From assembly GCA_020809705.1 (NCBI GenBank), contig CP085833.1:4340001-4404000 (forward strand): a stretch of DNA of 64,000 nt, in the 5' to 3' direction. Below, piece after piece: positions 11,301 through 22,801 of this stretch (position 1 is its first letter; each line of letters opens with the position of its first letter). Made by a program: the position numbers and the translations under genes. This DNA is from Calonectria ilicicola (lineage: Eukaryota > Ascomycota > Sordariomycetes > Hypocreales > Nectriaceae). The notes under the pieces are model-generated. The model had not been told where the DNA came from and did no database searches. It saw only the letters and a list, made by a program, of their open reading frames with translations.

Positions 11301-13353
11301 GGAGACTACGACATCAGAGATTTGCTCGGGTGAGTTTTGGAAATTTGCATGTTATTGTTACATCGGGTTTGCTTATTTCTAGGACACAAGACAGACGTGG
11401 ACCAGGTCTTGTGGGAAGCAGAAAAAGTCTTAATACTGCATGTATAACACGACCGGGATGGGGATGTCTAATTTTCTTGGGTGGCCAACTGCGTGCTCGC
11501 TATCTGTCGATAGAAAGTTCCAGGTCATCATATATGATCGCCTTGGCTAAGTAACAGAGTTTGGCTTGGCTCGCCTGCCAGCCGTAGGCGTCACATTGCG
11601 TAGTCGCACAGGCGGAGCATGGGGAGGGGGCTGTGTGACGGGAAGCCCATCCCATGGCGGCGGGAGGACGTGTAATGGCTTCGTACGAAGAACGGGCTCG
11701 GCAGTGGCCGTATATTAAATAAAATTGAACTCCCGGTTTCCTCAGCCCAGGCGCACCCGCACGCCCAAGAGGGAAAAAATTTTCCCACTGCATCGTACCT
11801 CGTACATCGGTGATGTCCTGCATGGAACATGTTAAGCGCGATCCACGAAGGGGGATACCGGACGGCCAATATGCCCCGGAAATGCCTGCATGGACCGAAT
11901 TGACGCTGACATAGGCGAAGCGAGCCCAGGGGAGGCGGCGGGCCCGGTACGACACCCCTGCGTCCGGTGAGTGGACCAGATTCGGGATGTTATGGTCCCA
12001 TGTTGCCCCTTGCTGTGTGTGCCCTGGGCAGTGAGCGCCCTGGACTCTCGCTGTGCTTTGGTGTGACGGAAAAAATGGCAGCCAAGATGTTCCGTCCAGC
12101 TGCTGTGCCTCGTGCTGGAGGGCCCCGAGGGCTTCTTCTGTCTTCGTAGCGGCATCTAGAAGGAGAATGTGCCATGTCAGAGGAATATTAAGGTTTTGGT
12201 GGCTGTTTTCCAAGGATCAGATCCGTTCCCGGTGCTTCAGCTCAAGGGCCGTGCCTGATACCAGGGCGCCATCCTGCTTGACCGGTTTCCTGTTACAGGT
12301 GCTTCAAGAAACTTCCTCACTGCTTCTGGCGGCGGCCAGCGTGAGGGTGCGTGCCTGGGAATGTCTCGCTACTCGCACCGGCCAGCACCAGCCAGCGCCA
12401 GCAACGGTACCACATGGCCGCACAGATCCATGTTGGGGTCGTACCCGGGACGATGGGTTTGAATTCTACCACGTATCGGAAGATAAGCCCAGGGGCCCAT
12501 CAGCAGGGGTTTGCAGCGAGCTAGCGCAGCTCAAAAAGCCACGCGTTCCGCTCCATTTCCTTGTCGGGATGCGACTGTGGTCGGCTGCCCCGTTCTAGAA
12601 CCGGGATACTGGGGCGCAGAACTTGTATCAAAGCCTGGAGCGGGCCCCATTCTCGCTACGACAAGATTTGGGCCATGAAACGGTAGTCTGCCCAGGGATC
12701 ATGTCAGATACCACAGCGCTCCTTCCAGTCAGCATCGCTGGGAACTCCACTGCTGGCCCATAGACGATGCAGTATGCAAATAATAGTGGGCAAAAATAGA
12801 GATCTCGCTACTGTTAGCCTTTGGGCCATGATCGGTGGGCTCGCCGGGGCTGGGGGGGTTGCGTGTGAAGGGGGAAGGCTAGCAGCAGCCAGAAGATCTC
12901 GTCTGCAGCTCATGCCGGCCGCCGTTTTCCATCTCATGTCTCCATCATGCCATTTCGTCCGCATGTTTTTTAAGGTCAGATTGGTCGCATATCATATGCA
13001 TTTAATCTACGCGCCGGTAATCACTCAGCATCCAAATAGATTGGGACGTTTCTCCGGTTGTGACATTACCATGTACGTCGTGAAACTATTTGAACCCGAA
13101 GAGACGGGCAGGGGGCTGTCACTCACCCCGGCCCAAGTCCCTAACCAACGGGTAAAGCCCATTTCCCTGCAAATATCCCTGTGAGCAACTCGCTCGCGGG
13201 GTTGCCAAGTCTGGAATCGGCTGTTGGTGCTATCCTTTTTCTATTCCGTCCCTCCCGTCTCAACTGCCACATTTGTACCCTTCCTTCCCACCCACCGACA
13301 TCCAACTTGCGGTTCCCTTCTTTTGCTCTGCGCGAGCGAGAATGTAGTGAGTG
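8304..13353. other. Gene-poor AT-rich interval
   Basis: About 5 kb with no securely supported gene. It contains the promoter of the second Zn2Cys6 gene, long A/T runs (for example 9980-10060), scattered short open frames (8770-9069 minus, 9348-9560 plus) without recognisable domains, and a GC-richer island at 11.5-12.6 kb with overlapping open frames on both strands. One weak gene candidate at 11088 is listed separately. Confidence 0.5.
11088..11554 (+). CDS. Possible small hypothetical protein (weak)
   Basis: An ATG at 11088 opens an 80-codon frame that ends at a GTGAGT donor (11330). A TTTCTAG acceptor at 11382 would give a 53-nt intron, the size typical of this window, and exon 2 stays open to a TAA at 11552-11554, for about 137 aa. 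The first exon looks protein-like (hydrophilic, mixed composition); the second is less convincing. I recognise no family. It could equally be chance splice signals in non-coding DNA. Confidence 0.22.
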
Positions 13354-14886
13354 ATGGACACCTTCGACTCTTACACTCGTGACGAAGACGAGGAGGTTCA
13401 CACTTTCATCTCTCCCTGGAAAGAGCTCAATGCTGGACTATGGCTGCTCTTTGCTGGCGCGACTTTCTTTCTTGCCCTACGAATTTGGGTTAAACTGACT
13501 CGACGACACGGGTTGTGGTACGATGATTGGATTCTTATTGTTTGTTGGGTAAGTTTCACGACCGGAACGACGATGCTTCCAGCCTGCGCTCGAAGCCCGG
13601 CTATGTCTCCGGCATTGCTAACATGCCTCAAAGTGGGTGCTACTCGCCAACAACTCGCTCATTATCTGGGAATTTGCAAACGGTTATATTTTGAAAGACT
13701 CTTCACAACAATGGGACGATCGCATGCACATACTTATCAACATCTCATCTTGCGGTACATTAATAGGACAAGCATGGTCGAAGACTGCATTCGGCGTCAC
13801 GTTGCTTAGGATGGGGAAGGGGTGGCAGCTTTGGGTGCTGTGGTACTGCATTATATCAATGAACATCTGGATGACGCTCAAGTGCATCTTCCAATGGGCC
13901 AAGGTCTGCGGCAAGGACGGCTATCAACAGTGGTATCGACTCGACTTTTGCATCGGTCCTAAATTCCGAAACGACTTTAAAGAGGGAGGAAATGGTGAGT
14001 ACCTGCACTTGGCTGGCCTTCTTGAATAGTTTTGCTCATCAACCATGTCTACAGTTTACAACATCATCATGGATTTCATCTTTGCAACCTTTCCATGGCT
14101 GATGACCCGATCCTTGGAGATGCGAAAGATTGAGAAGATCGGCCTCTGCTTTACTATGAGTTTGGGAATGGTGTAAGTACAAAATGCATTCCGCATCCAG
14201 AAAGATGACATTGATACTAACGAAATAAACTCCAGCGTCGCTATTATTGCAGCCATTCGTGTCGGATGGAAGGATGAGGGAAACACCCGTGACGCCCATT
14301 ATATCTGGCGCAACGGTTTGTCTCAAGTTTGGTTAGTCTCCGCTCCTAAACATCAACATCGTATCATGACTAACCCGAGACACACAGGTACTCGTCAGAA
14401 ATCACTGGTACAATCATGGTGCAATGCATCCCGATTTTACGACCCATCTTGCGAGACTTCCACACATCCTTGACCTCAAAAAAGCTCGGCTCAAGTGCCG
14501 ATGGCGTCAGCACGACGCGCTGGAGCAGCCAGCGAGCCTCGGCGCAGATGAACAACAACCACAACGATAACCACGCCGACGTTGACAGGGTTGAGCTGGG
14601 CCGGATTCCTGAGGAAGCGTCCGACTCGTCCACTGAGGAAAATCGATTACCGCTCCAGTCGCCGAGCGATTCGATGCACAAATCTCCAGTCTCGACAACT
14701 CGGAATCAAAATTGGCCTCTTTGGCAGGACGACGATCGCGGGAAAAGCATGGACGCTGAACCAGAAAGAAATTCACACTCAAGTCACGGATTCGACTTTG
14801 AATTTCAAGGGGAGCAAGGACTATCGCCGCCACCACCACGCAGAGCGCAATACGGCTCGGGAGGAACCGAGTCATCTTTTCGTTGA
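13354..14886 (+). CDS. Seven-TM rhodopsin-domain (PTH11-like) integral membrane protein
   Basis: Five exons, 13354-13548, 13634-13994, 14055-14172, 14236-14331 and 14388-14886, all with GT..AG introns of 56-85 nt, join in frame to 422 aa. The start is the ATG at 13354; the preceding in-frame GTG is not used. The N-terminus is acidic, then TM1 (about residues 27-48) and TM2 (about 56-78, with the family's DDW motif before it and WVLLANN after it). Further membrane segments follow in each exon, the last at SSEITGTIMVQCIPILRP. This order is that of the fungal rhodopsin-domain/PTH11-like group. Some members act as G-protein-coupled surface sensors; most are uncharacterised. There is no CFEM domain in front. 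A cytosolic tail of about 140 residues is Ser/Asn/Asp-rich and disordered. Upstream DNA (13220-13340) is pyrimidine-rich, as in many fungal promoters. Confidence 0.9.
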
Positions 14887-17635
14887 TTTCAGTCACGGGG
14901 CGGGGGGCTAGGCGCATGTCGGATTTCATTCTTTGGACATGATTCATTATGTATTTAGATGTGTATGTTTATTATAGTAGAGCGCGCGGGACACGAATTG
15001 TTTCGTTTCTATGTTACCTTGCTCAGGCAAAGGGCAGAAAAAAAGGAGCCGATCCATGTATAACAGAGTATTGCAAACAAGCCACATCTGCAACCTGCAA
15101 ACCACCAGTGACTCAGTCGATTCCCGAGAACCGATGTGGATCGCCGATAATCGTTATGGGGGATGATCCCCCGGCTGAGACGCTGGGACGTGGTGGAGTA
15201 GCAGACGTGGGATGCATGGTCCTGCGCCGCACATTTTTGTCACGGCTCGTGCTGTGCCTCATGCAGGCGTCCCTACAGGGAAAATCGGTGTTTGAGACGC
15301 CGCATTTTTGCTGCCACCTTGTCTGAATGCAATGCAAATTCCCTCCAAACGGCAATTTCGACAAGCCTCAGCTGCTGCTTCTTGTCATGGGGGATCCCAA
15401 AGACGTAAACAGCGCGCATGTTTCCGCTCGGCCCGTGTTTTGTTTCTGAAACATGTCCGGTGGTATGGTCTCCTCCATCATCCGATATCACAAGTGGATC
15501 ATCTCATGATTCCGCCATCAGGCTACTTCAAAGGAATGTCTGGCAAAGATCTAGCTTGTGAAAGCTAAAGATCTCGGATTGATCGAAAAAAAGAGTCCTT
15601 GCGAGCCATTAAATTAGACTTTGTGAGTGAATTGACTGAATTCAGTTGGCTGTGGAGATGCGACAGGGGAGCTTGGGCCTGACAGCCTTGGATGCGAGAT
15701 CATCACCCCATATTTACCACAACCATGAGACTAACGATTCCGTAATGTAAACAACCAGGTATTGTTATTGATCATTTTTTTCAATCTTCATGAAAACTGC
15801 GGCGTAGGTGATGTATTAAGAGAATATATATCTTCATGCTCAATTAAACCATTTGCGCGCAGCGTCGGCTCTGGTCCAGGTTGCGCCTGGGAGAACATTC
15901 CGGGTCAACGCTTCGGGTCAAACAAGAAAAAGAAAGAAAAATGAGAGGATAATAAGATAAAAATATTCTCAGCTCGAATCTCAATCGCAATGCAAGGGTT
16001 GCAAGGTCTATACTGTACTGGTATAAAAAATGTTCATAATCTTAACTGACATGGGTGCCTTGTCAATATAAAATGGGATAAATACGTCCATCATAAATTA
16101 GTATGATGAGATTGATAATTCTTATGGTCTTCTTGGAATTAAGGACGATCATTTACCCCCACGTTAATATCCACATGCTTTTTGTTCCTGGTACCTTAAG
16201 GTAGCCAGACAGCTTGGTCTCAATCATGTCGATAATTGCATTCCTCTGATGACACAAAAATTTGCGGTGATGTGATTCTGATACCATATGATATCATGCT
16301 GCTGAAAATTCCTATTCCGAATTAATTATGACGAGGCGAACCGAGAGGCTAGATTTGTTCTTCCGAGGAGAAACAAGCCTAAGTGGTATTGATGGGATTT
16401 CAAACCTGATTTGTCCGGACGAAATATTTCCCGAGGGCACAGCCGAGGTTGATAGCCTAAAGCTACACTGGTTAAAGAATTCCCCAAGGCGGAAGACTAA
16501 TTGCCGTGTTCCGGCGGCTCGTGACCTTTGACAGCAAGCTTTCTGCCGTTCTGGCGTCCCAACGCCCAGGCAGTCGGGGCGTTTGGCTCATCGATTTTGG
16601 TCTTTGGAAAGCTTCGCAATGATGAGGTAATTGAATAGCTAGAGTGAAGGAGCGCGACCAGCGATTGATACCCCGAGACCATCAAGCCCTCAGAGATGCA
16701 TATTTATGAAATTACAATAATAAATAAGACTCTCCAATTTCAGCAGGTACGAGTGTGAAAATTTTCAACTCAAATACAGGGTCATGTCAAAATATTTCTT
16801 CCAAAATCCTCCTGCAAAGAATATAGATTTCATGGTCTCATTACCTAAATTAAATGACAATGCAAGTTATTCAAAATATATATTCAGGATGCGCGTCTTG
16901 TTCAACCACTCCACCTTCATACCAATAATATCGTATCGTCTCTCACAGCGGGAACTCATTGCGACACTCCAGGTCCTACCTGACGAAGACCAATATAGTA
17001 GGATTGATTCAAATGACTCTGTATAAAAATAACTCTTTGAGGGAATACAAGACCAGCCAAGGCTGAAATTGACTTTTTCCTATTCAGCTTTGAGGATATT
17101 TGGCCACTAACTCACAATTTGAGTTGAGAGGTACTCTCCGTGGTCCCGTCCAATTCATTCCATTCCACACAAGAAGTGTTAAACCGACTATACCAAGCCC
17201 ATCCTTATTATAAACTAAAAGAACTCCATCACATCTCAAATATTTGGAGTAGATAAAAAATTTATGTATATAAAGAGTCTGAGTCCATATAATATTGAAA
17301 TCGTACAAACTTTGCACTACGCCATTCAGTGTAGTTTAATAAGGAGCTAAGGTGGTTGACTTTGGGGTCAAGGCTGTTAGCTCCAAGACTGGCATTAGTT
17401 GTTCCACTTCATATCTTCATTAGGCAGTTTGACAAACATTAACAGAGGTAAGGCTGAATCGCAACACGTCAGCCATACACGCAATGCTCTTAGCCCTGTT
17501 ACCGCCACGCAAAGCAAGAGGATGAACAAAGCATATATCCTTCATGGAAAGCAATCAACCCCACACTCAATCCTGTTTAATTTCTTTCCTTGGAATAATA
17601 TAACCTAAAATATATATTAATTCTTCTTTCTCACT
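14887..17635. other. AT-rich intergenic
   Basis: 2.7 kb without a supported gene. The second half (about 15.7-17.6 kb) is strongly AT-rich with many TA steps and short broken frames, which would fit old repeat-induced point mutation, but no parent repeat could be recognised. It holds the promoter of the Cys-rich GPI protein at its right end (AT-rich, with TATATATT near 17610). Confidence 0.5.
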
Positions 17636-18394
17636 ATGGAAATAATGCGCCTTATTTTACTCTTGGCCACTTTTAGAGTGAGCGTTGGCCAAATCGCAAA
17701 CTTTCAACTCGACGAGAGGAATTATCACGATCTCATTCCATTTGTTCATCCGAAGGCTATGGCATCAGTTGATACTTGCGCCACTGGGGCTTTGTGCGAT
17801 ACGAATTACTGCATGCCGGAAAACTCCGTGTGCTGCGGTAATGGGAATGGAACGTATTGTCCAAGCGGATATTACTGTGATAACCCTGGGTGCTGTGAGA
17901 ATGGAAAGGTTTGCACAGGTCAACCAGTAAGCTGCGAACCTGGAATGGTCAAGTGTGGAACCAACTATTGTATGCCAAAGGGAGCTGTCTGTTGCGGAAA
18001 TTACCATTGCCAAGCAAATGAGATTTGCGCTGCTGGTCAATCATGTTTATCAGGCGACGGCGGTTCCGGGTCTCCAACAACTTACGACTCAGTTTTGACA
18101 GAGACAAACACTGGAGATTACGGAGGAGATTCAACTTACGCTCCTGATTCAACTGTTGCCGACACTTTGGCAGCTATAGTACCAACCTATGCTGGCACTA
18201 CCGATGGCTATGGGGGAACGACCGATGCACCACAGCCAACTTTCCAAACCGTCACCGGCATTAATAGCAGTGCTACATATTCTGTACCTGCACCATCGGC
18301 AACCTCCATCTCACCCACGAGTAGCGAGGCTGCTGGATCTGTTAATACTCCGAAAATTTTCGGATCCTTTTTGGCTATTCTCGTCATCTTCTGA
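17636..18394 (+). CDS. Cys-rich GPI-anchored cell-surface protein with two repeated modules
   Basis: Intronless, 252 aa. ATG at 17636 is followed by a second possible start (MRL at codon 4). The first 19 residues form a signal peptide (LILLLATFRVSVGQ). Residues about 47-95 and 101-138 are two related Cys-rich modules, each with a TNYCMP segment followed by a VCCGN segment and a further CxxGxxC-like part. A Ser/Thr/Gly-rich stalk of about 100 residues follows, then a hydrophobic C-terminal tail (FGSFLAILVIF) after small residues, as expected for a GPI signal. The protein should therefore sit on the plasma membrane or cell wall. The module resembles granulin-like or small chitin-binding knots only loosely. 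A role in adhesion or in hiding the wall is possible but is inference. Confidence 0.85.
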   Translation: MEIMRLILLLATFRVSVGQIANFQLDERNYHDLIPFVHPKAMASVDTCATGALCDTNYCMPENSVCCGNGNGTYCPSGYYCDNPGCCENGKVCTGQPVSCEPGMVKCGTNYCMPKGAVCCGNYHCQANEICAAGQSCLSGDGGSGSPTTYDSVLTETNTGDYGGDSTYAPDSTVADTLAAIVPTYAGTTDGYGGTTDAPQPTFQTVTGINSSATYSVPAPSATSISPTSSEAAGSVNTPKIFGSFLAILVIF

Positions 18395-19738
18395 ACCATT
18401 TTGACAGCAGAGCGCGATACGCATCTGAGGATTGGCGGTCACCAAAATTAATTAACCACGATGAATTATTGTCATAATCCTTTTCACCTTCGCATTGAGA
18501 ACACACATATTAATATAATTTCGTTGCATCTTCTGATCAACTTTTGAAAATGGGGCATATTGAATCAGATGTCACAACAGCTTCCAGAACGAACTGCCTT
18601 GCTACCTAAATCTTCAAAAAGTGGCGTGCCCGTAGGTCCCGTAACCTTGCCGAGCTCTTCCTTTCCTTAAATGAAGAAAATAACTACATGAATTCACAAT
18701 CTCGAAAAAAGAAACGGCTGGCTAGATTTTAATCACAGAATGTACACTTCAAGTCTAAGCCGAAGTGCGCATGATTCTCCTGGACCTAACTAGGAGAAAG
18801 AATGCGCTGCTAACGACATCATGCCAAAGTCTTCCAAAAAGGTTTTTTTTAAGTATACGGCATGATGTGCACTAATCGGAATGACATCGCTGCTTTCAAA
18901 CCTCTTATTGATATAAGACAGCGTGCTCTCTCCTCATTAGATCAAGGTAGGCACCGGCTTGAATTTCTCCGACATTATGGCTTCTTTGAGGATCACTTTT
19001 ACTCTCCGTCGCCAGTACTCCCAGATTAGACTCTAAACAAAAGAACAGTTGAAATTAAAGTAAAAGGACTCTCACTGATGCATCCATGAATAGACAATTC
19101 CCGATTGGTGGAATCGACATGCATCGAATGTGCCCCATGCCTACAACCGATGCAGGGCATTGAATGGGTTGGATAACCAAGTTGAACTCTATTTCATCCC
19201 ATCTCTTTGCAGGGATCGCAAGCTAGGCCCAAAAGAGGCAAGTATTATGTGGCGCATGCATCCAAAATTTGCAAGGCTAATAATCTTGGCAAGCATCGTA
19301 TCATCGCACAATGCTCCCGATTATGGAACGAGGTTCCCCATTGTTTTAGATGACTAGTGGAATAGATTTCAGCAGAGATTACAAGAGAGACACATGAGCT
19401 TCCTAGAGTTTCATTGCAGGTTCTGCATGATGACTTGGCGGAGTGCCCTGTGATACAAATTTAGCCAATGGGCCATCACACCTATCATCGCCCCTAACCA
19501 GCCTGATTACGCACAATATCTTACGTTGGGTCACACATTCCAGGTCCAATCAAGAATAGGCCCCCTAGTAAATTTATATTCAATGCTGGACGAATTAGGG
19601 CTTTGAGCACATGAAAACCAAGCAATACTAAAGCATCAAGAGCCCAGGAGTATCCATTCCTGTTATCATCGTTGACCATAAAATTTACTATTTGCATATC
19701 TCCACTTCTCATCTCCTCTTATCCTTAGTTTATCCAAC
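18395..19738. other. Intergenic, nothing recognised
   Basis: About 1.3 kb of AT-rich DNA between the GPI-anchored protein gene and a decayed esterase gene. Only short frames without domain features are present; no RNA gene or repeat was seen. Confidence 0.45.
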
Positions 19739-20584
19739 TGCAAAACTACAATCATATATACCATCAGCGGTCTCGCAGTCACCGCTCTTTTTCTTGCAGC
19801 TGGCGTAACAGCACATAACTCAACCACCAAATGCTTCAAAGGTCTCAGGATGCTTGTTTCTCGCAGAACCGGTGAGATTGAGAGCCCCTTTGGGGTCACA
19901 GAGGCCATAGTCCAAGAGATCGCGGAGCAGATTAATGGACCCCACTATTAGGCGATCAAGTACCTAGCCAGTTTTGACAATCCTTCCTACTTTTCTTCAA
20001 TTGACAATGGGACCATTCTTGTCAAGCAAGCCATCAAAGAATACGCCGAATCATGGCCTGGATCTAAGATGGCATTCTTTGGATGCTCTTAGGTATGTTT
20101 GCCGGTTCCAGTGTGTTTTTGGGCATCATCTAATGACACCCCGAAGGGAGCATAAATTACGACAAACAATTTCTGTGGAATGCCAGTTCTCTGGGCACAG
20201 TATGCCGGCTACAGTGTTGATAACCCTACGAAAGCTACAGAATTCTCAAAACCCTTGTCCAGTTCACCAAAAATGGTGAATTATAACGAATAATCCCGGA
20301 TTCATCACATCTGACTCTGTATAGTCATATCTGTTGTACCCTTTGGTAATCGTAAAGAGGCGTCTTACAATCACGGCAACTCTACCGGCAACGGTATGTT
20401 CTAGCGTAATGACATGCATGCATGCGAAGCCCTCTGTAAACACATCCGATTATACTACGATGCCAAAGACCCATTTTGCGACACAAATTGGGAGGGCGAT
20501 GGTGGTATATATCTGCACTATGTGACCAAATATGGTCAAGAGGTGGTCCAGTATGTTGTTGAGCAATATATTCGAAGTGGGTAA
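19739..20584 (+). pseudogene. Decayed CE5 cutinase/acetylxylan esterase gene
   Basis: From 19742 the frame reads a signal-peptide-like stretch (AVTALFLAAGVTA) but lacks an ATG in place. It continues through EAIVQEIAEQINGPHY, a TAG stop at 19949-19951, then LASFDNPSYFSS and GSKMAFFGCS followed by a TAG at 20090-20092. In the CE5 family this last part is the nucleophile elbow GYSQG, so Tyr is changed to Cys and Gln to stop. After a stretch with several more stops, the C-terminal part is again recognisable: YYDAKDPFCD, then HYVTKYGQEVVQYVV and a TAA at 20582-20584. The second stop replaces the family's Gln codon, and a single C-to-T change of CAG gives TAG, as repeat-induced point mutation would. 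A functional copy would be a secreted serine esterase acting on cutin or acetylated xylan. An intron may have lain after the elbow (GTATGT at 20093). Confidence 0.75.
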
Positions 20585-20765
20585 TCACACACATAGGGCA
20601 GCGAGTAGTATACAAAGCACCAGTACATTACACCTGTTTTCATATTGTACGTCCAAGTATCATTCAATTCAAAAAAAAAAAACTCGTCAGATGCGTATAT
20701 CGAATCCATATCATGCCCCAAGATAGCAAAGAATGTATGAGTTGATCTCAGAAGCTACAATAAAA

Positions 20766-21697
20766 TCATGGGTAACTCTTGACCTTTCCCAAAAAGCTAT
20801 CCTCTATAAACCATCTCAGCGGTTCATCTGAGAATTCGTGATGATCGCGAAAGTATCTATTCTCAAGTGAAACCTCCATTGCCTTTCCTGTCATTTGTGT
20901 CTCATCGTCCAAGAACACTTCATAACCAGCGACCATCGCTTCCTGGGAGGTGATGTATTGCTTCGATACCATATCCAGGAATGGGGCTGTCAGGCCACTT
21001 GGCACAAGGCCTGGTAATATGGCGTTGACCGCAATACCTTCTTGCTGGAGGTTTGGGGCCACACTCCTCATGTAGCCGATAATCTAATAAAGTGGTGAGC
21101 AACGGTGCGTAACTTGTTTTCATCACACATATCCAACGCTATCATATTCAAAGCTCTACACAAAATAATCCCTGAATGAAGGAGACCACTTACACCATAT
21201 TTCGAGGCCGTATACACCGGTTTTGTCGGCAAAGTATAAATCCCAGCACTAGAGGAGGTCAACACCGCTTTGCCCCTTTTCCCATGCTTTCGCACGTAGT
21301 GGGCAAAAAGCTGTACGGAAAAGATGGTCCCGAGTAGGTTGACAGAAACTGGATCGATATTTGGCTTTGAAATAGACTCCTCTGAACGTCCTAGTAGCTC
21401 ATCCAGTGAACCTGATGGATCGATGACACCGGCATTTGCAGCCAAAAATACAAGCTGGCCAGGTCCTGCCCACTCATCAGCAGCCTTGAACATTTCAGAC
21501 TGTTCTTCCCAAGAACTGACGTCTGTTTTGATGAATAAGGCATTCTCAGCCCCTAAATCAGCAGCAACGGATTCTCCTTGAACATCGGCCATGACCACCC
21601 TCCATTTTCGCTTTTCGATAAGGTGCTTACTTAGAGCGAGTCCGATCCCAGAGCAAGCTCCCGTGATAACGGCGACTGGGGACGACATTTCACTCAT
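20766..21697 (-). CDS. Short-chain dehydrogenase/reductase (classical SDR)
   Basis: Two exons, 21697-21194 and 21083-20766, joined across a GTAAGT..TTAG intron, give 273 aa. The first ATG in frame is at 21697; an alternative at 21688 would lose three residues. Classical SDR features are all visible: TGACSGIG at residues 12-19, Asp38 after the second strand (favouring NAD), NAG at 88-90, Asn120, Ser148-150, and the YxxxK pair Tyr162/Lys166 (VYTASKYG). PG after the sixth strand (NAILPGLVPSG) is also typical. The layout resembles fungal proteins related to 15-hydroxyprostaglandin dehydrogenase, oxidising a secondary alcohol in the cytosol; the substrate is unknown. It stands alone between pseudogenes. 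Confidence 0.92.
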
Positions 21698-22425
21698 ATG
21701 CAATAACACTGATCAGAGAGGATTTCTGGGATACCGGTTGATCGTAGATATACTCAAGAAAGTGGCGGAAGATGGGCGTTGATGCTATCAACACTAAATA
21801 TTGGACAAATTGTCGTTCTTATAGCACATGAGCAGAGGCATCTACCACGCCAGATACAAGAACCTTCCCATATTGGTCAAGCTTCTCTTGGCACGTCAAA
21901 TCGGTAGCTCAAAGTCATGGATGGAGACATTCAGCTCGTCAGCTTACCGGCTTGCTAATCCCTGTCTAAAATGTGAGATTGGTCAGAAACCCCTCTCTAC
22001 GGGTGATCATCCACCAATAATCATTCACAATAATGCTTATAAGTTCTCAAGGCTAGGAGTGACAATACTGATGCACCAGTTCGGCCCACCAGTGGCCTTA
22101 GGGCGCCACATCGCACCACGTTAGGAATAGGATCTCAACCCGAAAATCTGGGAAATCGAACTTCCGTTCCCTGTAACATGTAAAATAAGACACAAATCGA
22201 TTCATATGCAGCCATTCATTTAATTTAGAATTTTTTAACAAACTTTTTTTCTCGCTACACAGTCAACCAAACTTCAGCTACTCAGTGCATGCTCCTAAAT
22301 GACAGTTCTCTAGTGCACCTATTATAATTTATTAGTAAATGCTGAAGCAATCATAACCTTTCAGCATAAACCCCTAAATCATGAAAAGACGGAGCAAGAG
22401 GGTAGGTTTCGTACGGGGAATGAAA
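21698..22425. other. Intergenic, promoter side of the SDR gene
   Basis: About 730 bp, AT-rich, holding the SDR promoter. A frame at 21828-22124 on the plus strand has no recognisable domain and is not called. Confidence 0.45.
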
Positions 22426-22801
22426 TCATTCACAGAAATCAGGGCCACTACCACAATATCCGAAATTACTACAGTAGGGGCCAAATTGAGTTCCCTCACA
22501 GACCCGATTGCCCGGAGATGATGGACCGCAAGAACCACCACCCGAAGGGCCACCATTATCTAAGTCACATTGGCCGCTGTCTGCAAATCCATTAGCAAAT
22601 TGCACCAATACTAGCGGCTGTGCTGTCCCTGTGCATCCCGTGTATTTGAAACTAGCCGGCAAGATTGGTTCGGCTGTAGGCGGTATTGGAAATCATATGA
22701 TAGTCCCATATGGGAGGCTATCTCTATCAAGTTACATTCTCTTGTGCGTTGAGATGGTACATTGCTGAAGGCAACCATGCTCATAACTTTATGAATCTCA
22801 T
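22426..22801 (-). pseudogene. Decayed secreted CBM18 (hevein-like) chitin-binding protein gene
   Basis: The best-preserved part is a type-1 chitin-binding domain: SCGPSSPGNRVC, then EGTQFGPYCSNFGYCG, then GPDFC. In CBM18 the second Cys pair should read CC; here the first Cys is Tyr (TAC for TGC), a G-to-A change on the coding strand. The frame stops one codon after the last Cys. Upstream an ATG at 22801 starts a signal-peptide-like run (MRFIKL) that is cut at codon 7 by TGA, and further stops lie near 22740. A frame change is needed to reach the domain. The stretch before the domain (FKYTGCTGTAQPLVLVQFAN) is Cys-containing but of no known family. A live copy would have bound chitin outside the cell. 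A short surviving exon cannot be fully excluded. Confidence 0.55.

Noticed and set aside
11500..12598. Overlapping frames of 237 (minus) and 181 (plus) codons
   Set aside because: GC-rich island open on both strands, no domain, no splice continuation, Cys/Arg/Ser-rich translations.
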